From positions 1 through 14,098 of the forward strand of contig DLMI01000245.1 of NCBI GenBank assembly GCA_002478145.1: a DNA stretch of 14,098 nt, given 5' to 3'. The notes beneath the pieces are model-generated. The model did no database searches. It saw only the letters and a program-made list of their open reading frames with translations, and was not told the DNA's origin. Source of the DNA: Acidobacteria bacterium UBA7540 (GTDB lineage: Bacteria; Acidobacteriota; Terriglobia; UBA7540). Positions 9,316 to 14,098 of this stretch are shown here, piece after piece; the stretch's first letter is position 1, and every line of letters begins with the position of its first letter. The position numbers and the translations under genes are program-made.

Positions 9316-10983
9316 TCACTGCTGTACTGAGATCACGGTCACCGACTTGGGCTCCAGTGTTAGAGCCAGCTTTCCGTCTTGCGCCTTCACCGAAATGGGC
9401 TTCGGCCCGACCGTGTTGGGTGCGTCGAAGGCGTTCACGCTATCAATCTTAGGAGCAGTTAGGGTTTGGCCAGAGGCAGACTTGGCCGTGATTCCGGCAA
9501 GGTTCGCCTCAATCTCGACCGGCCGACCGGGATCGACATTGGTGATAGCGAGCCACAGCTTGCCTGTTTGGTCCTTCGCCCCAATTGCATCCACGCGCGG
9601 CAAGCTGATGTCGCCGTGCGTATAGGTGCCGGCGTCGAAAGTCACGGGCACAAACGTGGCGTCCTGAAACGGCACGTACATTTTGAAGACGTGATAGGTC
9701 GGGGTCAGAACCATCTTCTCTTTGTCTGTCATGATCATTGCCTGCAGCACATTGATCATCTGGGCGATGTTGGCCATGCGCACGCGGTCGGCATGGCGGG
9801 CAAAGATGTTCAGGTTCAGCGCAGCCAGAATCGCGTCACGCAAGCTGTTCTGCTGAACGAGGAAGCCTGGATTGCTGCCGGACAATGGCGCATACCACCC
9901 ACCCCATTCATCCACCACGAGGGCAACCTTCTTCTGCGCATCGTACTTGTCCATGATCGCTGAGTGCTTGCTGATCAGATCTTCCATGTCCAGCGTCGAC
10001 TTGAGAATCTGAGCGTACTCGCTCTCTCCGAACCCCACGGACTTAAAAGAAGGCGGCCACCGCACGACCGTGTAGGAGTGCATCGAAAGACCGTTGATAT
10101 CCCAGCTCCACGTGTGATGCTGATAGGCCTTCATGATGGCCTCCGTCCAGTCAGTCCACCTGGGCTCACTGCCGCCCGGGCCCACGGCGATTTTCAACAT
10201 CTGCTGATTGGCTTGCTGTGCCGGATTGAAGTTCCTTACGAAGCGGCTGTAAATCTTGAGCTGGCTCAAATAGTAGTCTGGTGTCATATTGCCGCCGCAA
10301 TCCCAGCTTTCGTTTCCGATGCCCAGATAGCCGACTTCATAAGGAGCAGGATGACCGTTGGCGGCGCGCTCTTTGGCCAGCGTAGTCGGCTGCGCTGTGG
10401 TCATGTATTCCAGCCATTCGGCCGCCTCCTGGGGAGTGCCGGAGCCGACATTCACCGAGATGTACGCCTCAGCGCCAATCTGGTCGAGGAAGTCCATGAA
10501 TTCGTGTGTCCCGAACGTGTTCGGCTCGATCACACCGCCCCAATTGGGATTGAGGGATACTACCCGCTGATCGGCTGGGCCGATGCCTTTACGCCAGTGA
10601 TATTCGTCGGCAAAACAGCCGCCTGGCCAGCGAACGTTCGGCACCTTTATTGCTTTAAGCGCGGCAACAACATCGTTGCGAATGCCGCGTGTATTGGGGA
10701 TCTTGGAATCTGGGCCGACCCAGACGCCCTCATAAACGCCGTGTCCAAGGTGCTCGGCGAACTGGCCGAAAATATTGCGGTCGATCTTCGCGCCGGCCTT
10801 GGACACATCTACGGACAATTCAACTTTCTGCGCGTCAGCAAAAGGCGCGGTCGCGCCTATCGCCATCAGAGTGAAACCGAAAAGAAGCGCGCGGATGACG
10901 GATGCGCCCGTGTGAGTCAGAACCATGAACGGCAGGACAAAATGATGACCGAGACTTGAGCTTCTTGTGGACGAGAAGAACAT
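9316..10983 (-). CDS. GH51 alpha-L-arabinofuranosidase, secreted
   Basis: A 555-residue GH51 enzyme that releases terminal alpha-L-arabinofuranose from hemicellulose or pectin side chains by a retaining mechanism. Visible motifs are FGQFAEHLGHGVYEGVW (72-88), RWPGGCFADEYHW (118-130), the acid/base Glu225 in GIGNESWDCGG, and the nucleophile Glu359 in VVDEWGGWY. The C-terminal beta domain covers roughly 400-555. The signal peptide is long: a basic, Ser-rich lead of about 29 residues, then VIRALLFGFTLMAIGA and ADA before Gln52. The ATG at 10983 is favoured because GGAG lies 7 bases upstream; a later ATG at 10926 would give a more ordinary signal peptide but has no ribosome site. Most intracellular GH51 enzymes lack a signal, so export fits the secreted set around it. 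Confidence 0.95.
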   Translation of the reverse strand: MFFSSTRSSSLGHHFVLPFMVLTHTGASVIRALLFGFTLMAIGATAPFADAQKVELSVDVSKAGAKIDRNIFGQFAEHLGHGVYEGVWVGPDSKIPNTRGIRNDVVAALKAIKVPNVRWPGGCFADEYHWRKGIGPADQRVVSLNPNWGGVIEPNTFGTHEFMDFLDQIGAEAYISVNVGSGTPQEAAEWLEYMTTAQPTTLAKERAANGHPAPYEVGYLGIGNESWDCGGNMTPDYYLSQLKIYSRFVRNFNPAQQANQQMLKIAVGPGGSEPRWTDWTEAIMKAYQHHTWSWDINGLSMHSYTVVRWPPSFKSVGFGESEYAQILKSTLDMEDLISKHSAIMDKYDAQKKVALVVDEWGGWYAPLSGSNPGFLVQQNSLRDAILAALNLNIFARHADRVRMANIAQMINVLQAMIMTDKEKMVLTPTYHVFKMYVPFQDATFVPVTFDAGTYTHGDISLPRVDAIGAKDQTGKLWLAITNVDPGRPVEIEANLAGITAKSASGQTLTAPKIDSVNAFDAPNTVGPKPISVKAQDGKLALTLEPKSVTVISVQQ

Positions 10984-11383
10984 TCTTGTTCTCCATAACT
11001 GGCCGACGCCTGGCTTGAGCGGTAGAGCGAGGCTGCTGGGCCTCGTGGTCGCACTTATTTTACAGGAATCGTCTGCTGAATGGTGCCAGAATTGTTGCCG
11101 ATTGTGTACATAATCCGCATTGATCCTCTCGGATATGTCGGCCGCGGCGTCAGGAGGAATCCACTCGCTCGACGCACTGCAAGGTGTGGCCGCTCAGATG
11201 GTTCTGGCACTTTTGGGGATTCGGCATGAAAAGTCGGCTTCACGGTCACTGATGCTGGACGCTGGCTTGGCACGAGAGCTTTGCAAGACCGCGGGCAAGT
11301 CCCGGTTCCTGCGCGCCACAACTTGCGGGATAACTTCCGGGCAGGTCGTGAGGCGACCTTGGTGAGCCCCACCACCCCCTTGC

Positions 11384-11405
11384 CCCCTCCTCAGATGAGG
11401 AGGGG
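11384..11405. repeat. Palindrome CCCCTCCTC-AGAT-GAGGAGGGG
   Basis: A perfect 9-bp inverted repeat with a 4-nt loop. No T-tract follows on either strand, so it is not a classic intrinsic terminator. It may act as an mRNA 3' stabilising hairpin or be one copy of a dispersed REP-like palindrome. Confidence 0.7.
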
Positions 11406-11415
11406 AGCCTTGTTT

Positions 11416-11446
11416 GCGCCTGCCGGAGAACTGCTCCGGCAGGCGC
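11416..11446 (-). terminator. Strong GC-rich hairpin downstream of GH35
   Basis: A perfect 13-bp stem (GCGCCTGCCGGAG at 11416-11428 pairing with 11434-11446) with a 5-nt loop, starting 17 bases after the GH35 stop codon on the minus strand. Position and strength suggest a transcription terminator or 3' stabiliser. The bases after the stem on the minus strand are AAACAAGG, without a U-tract, so rho-independent termination is uncertain. Confidence 0.55.
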
Positions 11447-11463
11447 TATCCGAAGTTCTCAAC

Positions 11464-13257
11464 TTATGGAAAGCGGTAGAGCATTACCCGCAAAATCGTG
11501 TCCGGATGCAGCACCAGGATCTCTCCCTGCGCATCATCGTCGCCTTCGATCCAACGGGTAAGTTCCCACTTTCCGTCCACAAACCTGCCTTGCTGCACGA
11601 CGCCGAGTCCGACATTGGACGGTCCGGGCGTGTTCGCTGAAAAGTCGACGCGCATGCCGCCTCCGCCGAAATAAAACTCGTCGGGGCCGGTGGCAATCAC
11701 AACTGAAGCTGCTTCCAGCGGCGGCAGGGGTTCTGTCGGCTGTGTTCCAATCGGTTGCCTCGGAGGAGACGACACCACTCCCCCTTTGGCTTGCGGGGCA
11801 AGGCCCCTGATCCGGCCAGTATATGTAAACGTCAGGGTGTAATTGCCTAGTTTGACCTGCTTTGGCGGGTCTCCCTCGATCATCCGCACCGCGGTCATGG
11901 TGTCACTCCCCTGGTGCGCAAGAATCATGGGCAATAACTGGGAGAGCATTTGATATGTGGCTGCAAGCTCCGGGGGAATCGGTCTTCCCCCATCAATGCC
12001 AAACGGAGAAAAGCCGATCGCATTGTACTTGCCGACTGCCATGATTACGTTGGACTCATCAGTGCTCGTCTCTGGAATAAAGAGCGGGTTCCCGTTCCTG
12101 CTGAATCTTTCGCAAACTTCGTCGAAATACGGCAAATAGAGATCCGGCGCAAGGATATCGACGTCCGGAGCTCCGGCCCGCCAGACGTCATGCACCTGAG
12201 GCACTGGACCGCCGCTGGGATACGTTCCCGGCCAGGCATGATTCGGCTGCTGCAGCCACCCGTTCACGTACATGGGAATGTCATAGCTTGCCTTGCCCGC
12301 CTGGACCTCCTTCTCTAGGTAACGCGCGTAGTTCCAGGCCATGAATATCTCATCCGAAGGCCAGTGCAGTTCCCTCCAGCTCACTTCATGTTCATTCGCG
12401 CTCATCGGCGGGCTCGTCGTCTGAATCGGAATCTTCACATCAGCCGGCTTGCCGGGACCGAAGACCGCTTCCCAGGTTCCGGATTTCTTGTAGCCATTCG
12501 CCGCCCAGACCGCACGGAACTCGGGAATGAGCGTATCCTTGTGCGATTCCAGGTAATTCATCAGCTCCGCCGGCACCGGCCCGGCAAACGCGCGGTTCGC
12601 CGCTGGAGATCGATCTCGCGAATCCCGCAACACGCCCACTTCGTTCTCTATCTGCATCATCAATACAGTGTGTTGGGCGCCGTCGACTTCCTTGATATGC
12701 CGCATCAATGCCCCGAACGCGGCAGCGTCCGCATCCCTCGTGGCGTCACCAAATGTGCTGAGCAGTTCGACGGGACCCGAGATCGAAATGGTGCTGCCAT
12801 CGTCGATCTGAATGCGCGGGAAGCGGGTGTAATCCTTCTTCACCCAGTACGGCGCAAAACTGGAAGTGCCATTCTTCCAGCTAGCGAACCAGAGAAAGAC
12901 GATATGCAGGTTGTTCTCTCTGGCCTTGGCGATTACTCCATCCACCTGGGTGTAATTGAACTTCCCTTCTTCGGGCTCAAACTGCGCCCAGGAGATACCT
13001 ACGAGCACGGTGTTCAGGTTGCCGGCGACAAGCTTTGGCCAGATAGGCTCCATCATAGGGAGACTGGTCGCTGCGTTGTTGGTGAGTTCTCCCGCGAGAG
13101 CCAGAAACGGCTTGCCATCCACGATCAGTTGGGTGGCAGTACCCTGTTTCTGCAAGTGTGGCGTACCGGCAGCGGTCTGTGCCTCGGTTGAAATCGACAG
13201 GGCAGCGGCACACACCATCAAACCTAACGCGGACATCGCAATCATTTTCATCTGCAT
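11464..13257 (-). CDS. GH35 beta-galactosidase-like protein with DUF5597-type C-terminus
   Basis: A 597-residue secreted protein. The signal peptide is MQMKMIAMSALGLMVCAAALSIS with a probable cut after TEA. The N-terminal barrel starts at LIVDGKPFLALAGELTNNAA (44-63) and carries acid/base Glu206 in QIENEVG and a nucleophile candidate Glu396 in FIPETSTD. ISWAQFEPEEGKFNYTQVD (88-106) is the usual GH35 segment. From about 425 on there is a beta-rich domain ending in FGGGGMRVDF and the tail TILRVMLYRF, matching the DUF5597 end found on this GH35 subgroup. Expected chemistry is removal of terminal beta-galactose; proteins of this subgroup are poorly characterised, so the substrate may differ. ATG 13257 has GGAG 6 bases upstream. 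It lies 136 bp after a paralogous gene. Confidence 0.9.
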   Translation of the reverse strand: MQMKMIAMSALGLMVCAAALSISTEAQTAAGTPHLQKQGTATQLIVDGKPFLALAGELTNNAATSLPMMEPIWPKLVAGNLNTVLVGISWAQFEPEEGKFNYTQVDGVIAKARENNLHIVFLWFASWKNGTSSFAPYWVKKDYTRFPRIQIDDGSTISISGPVELLSTFGDATRDADAAAFGALMRHIKEVDGAQHTVLMMQIENEVGVLRDSRDRSPAANRAFAGPVPAELMNYLESHKDTLIPEFRAVWAANGYKKSGTWEAVFGPGKPADVKIPIQTTSPPMSANEHEVSWRELHWPSDEIFMAWNYARYLEKEVQAGKASYDIPMYVNGWLQQPNHAWPGTYPSGGPVPQVHDVWRAGAPDVDILAPDLYLPYFDEVCERFSRNGNPLFIPETSTDESNVIMAVGKYNAIGFSPFGIDGGRPIPPELAATYQMLSQLLPMILAHQGSDTMTAVRMIEGDPPKQVKLGNYTLTFTYTGRIRGLAPQAKGGVVSSPPRQPIGTQPTEPLPPLEAASVVIATGPDEFYFGGGGMRVDFSANTPGPSNVGLGVVQQGRFVDGKWELTRWIEGDDDAQGEILVLHPDTILRVMLYRFP

Positions 13258-13393
13258 AAATTGCTCCAGTTTGATTTTTCGACACAGAAAGCCGTCATGC
13301 CTGCCCCCTCCTATTCATCTTCATCCTGCCGATGTTGTCTGGGGTGCAGACTCTTGCGGTCGGCGAAGGGGAATAGAAACTCTCTCGACCGCT

Positions 13394-14098
13394 CTAATAG
13401 GTGGCAAGCGTGACGCGCAGCACCACGGGTTCCTCGCCAAACCTGAGGCCAAAGTCCGTCGCATCTCCATTCTGGGTGCGGAGGAGCTTGAAGACGCCGT
13501 TCTCGTAGGTTCCCTGTTCGACGCGCAGGAACTGCCGGTGCTGGCATTTACCGTCAATCAGGGCCGAGGGAGTCTGTCCGGTTCCCTCTACGATATGCTG
13601 GGACTTCCGTTGCTGCTCGGTGCCGGCCGGAAAGAAGTCGACGCGGCAAAAGTATCCGGCCACCAGAAACTGGCTGTCCCCAAGTTGGGCAACCAGAGCG
13701 CGCCCCTCCGGCGTCGGATTCCCCGTGTCGGGACCTCTGTGGGACGCTCCGTACGACACCACTGCGTTCCAGGATCCGAACGGCAGCGTCTGCGTGAGCT
13801 TGCCATGGTCTCCGCCCTTGAAGTACAGCGGCTCGGCCACGGCCTTGAGCTTCCCTTCGAAATTGAGACGCGCGATCTCCCGCTGCATCGGGCCGACTAA
13901 CTCGAAATTCCTTGCCAAATAAGGCACGGGAGCATTCCCGGACTCCGAGTCTCCTATAGCCTGAAGACCGAGCATGGTGAAGAAATAGCGGGTAAAGTCT
14001 CCACTAGCGGGGTCACACTGGAAACAACCGCTCTCTGGCAGGAATAGGGCATTGTCGTCGCGGTGATAGAGTTCTAGATCCTTCACATACGCGGCGGG
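13394..14098 (-). CDS. GH35/DUF5597 beta-galactosidase-like protein, C-terminal part (5' end outside window)
   Basis: The frame is open to the window edge, so this is the last 234 residues of a longer protein. It begins in the barrel just before KDLELYHRDDNALFLPES, where the Glu of LPES corresponds to nucleophile Glu396 of the neighbouring gene (FIPETSTD). FFTMLGLQAIGDS follows, where the neighbour has NAIGFSPFGID. The C-terminal beta domain (LGDSQFLVAGYFCRVDFFPAG, then VVLRVTLATY at the end) aligns with GPDEFYFGGGGMRVDF and TILRVMLYRF of the downstream gene. The two are therefore tandem paralogues, clearly diverged, and the partial one has an extra loop after VDFFPAG. A GTG at 14086 is an internal Val, not a start. 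Confidence 0.88.
   Translation of the reverse strand, partial: PAAYVKDLELYHRDDNALFLPESGCFQCDPASGDFTRYFFTMLGLQAIGDSESGNAPVPYLARNFELVGPMQREIARLNFEGKLKAVAEPLYFKGGDHGKLTQTLPFGSWNAVVSYGASHRGPDTGNPTPEGRALVAQLGDSQFLVAGYFCRVDFFPAGTEQQRKSQHIVEGTGQTPSALIDGKCQHRQFLRVEQGTYENGVFKLLRTQNGDATDFGLRFGEEPVVLRVTLATY

Larger units (their letters stand above)
10984..11463. other. 480-bp intergenic region between GH35 and GH51
   Basis: It contains two palindromes near the GH35 stop (annotated separately), the GGAG ribosome site of GH51 and no complete gene. A minus-strand frame ending at TAA 11055-11057 reads PRGSMRIMYTIGNNSGTIQQ shortly before its stop, which looks like the beta-strand tail of a secreted protein. 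No start or upstream homology could be seen, so it may be a leftover of a deleted gene. The promoter of a GH51-led transcript would be expected here; I could not pick one with confidence. Confidence 0.5.

Noticed and set aside
9964..10959. 331-codon plus-strand ORF
   Set aside because: Antisense to GH51.
12364..13900. Plus-strand ORFs of 275 and 314 codons
   Set aside because: Both are shadows of the two GH35 genes on the minus strand.

Overview
The window looks like part of an Acidobacteriota-type chromosome. It is GC-rich and carries a zinc-ribbon/TPR serine/threonine kinase remnant of the kind common in Solibacter-like genomes, plus a run of secreted plant-polysaccharide hydrolases. The taxonomic call is inference from gene style, not from a marker gene. 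No rRNA, tRNA, CRISPR array or recognisable transposase was found.

The window has three parts. (1) Positions 1-1759, minus strand, hold a broken serine/threonine kinase gene. Its zinc ribbon and most of the kinase domain lie at 1046-1759. The last ~52 codons of its TPR-type tail lie at 218-373. Between them are about 670 bp of foreign sequence with a possible imperfect terminal inverted repeat, one doubtful zinc-ribbon ORF and a 10-bp tandem duplication. (2) Positions ~1900-5070, plus strand, form an accessory block that looks like a decayed defence island: a PD-(D/E)XK nuclease-like protein (2074-2736), a second and unrelated PD-(D/E)XK, restriction-endonuclease-like protein (3368-4210), a small ORF (4357-4527), and a HEPN-like protein with an RNDxxH motif (4500-5111). 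At about 5068-5074 the HEPN gene is fused tail-to-tail to a truncated type-B carboxylesterase gene, so both lost their 3' ends at the same breakpoint. (3) Positions 5072-14098, minus strand, carry a hemicellulose side-chain cluster. In transcription order it holds a partial GH35 (runs off the window), a second GH35 with a DUF5597-type C-terminus, a GH51 alpha-L-arabinofuranosidase, a CE1-type esterase with an N-terminal E-set domain, a GH31 alpha-xylosidase/alpha-glucosidase with a DUF5110-type end, and the truncated carboxylesterase.

The complete enzymes of part 3 have signal peptides and visible catalytic residues. Removing beta-galactose, alpha-L-arabinofuranose, ester groups and alpha-xylose together suggests debranching of xyloglucan or a related arabinose/galactose-decorated hemicellulose outside the cytoplasm. 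The genes are closely spaced and co-directional (gaps of 31, 151, 72 and 136 bp), except for a 480-bp gap with two strong palindromes between the second GH35 and GH51, which may split the cluster into two transcripts. Part 2 is the place to look for something new: lone nucleases without a methyltransferase and an overlapping small-ORF/HEPN pair. The block is visibly degraded here, and intact relatives elsewhere would be more informative.
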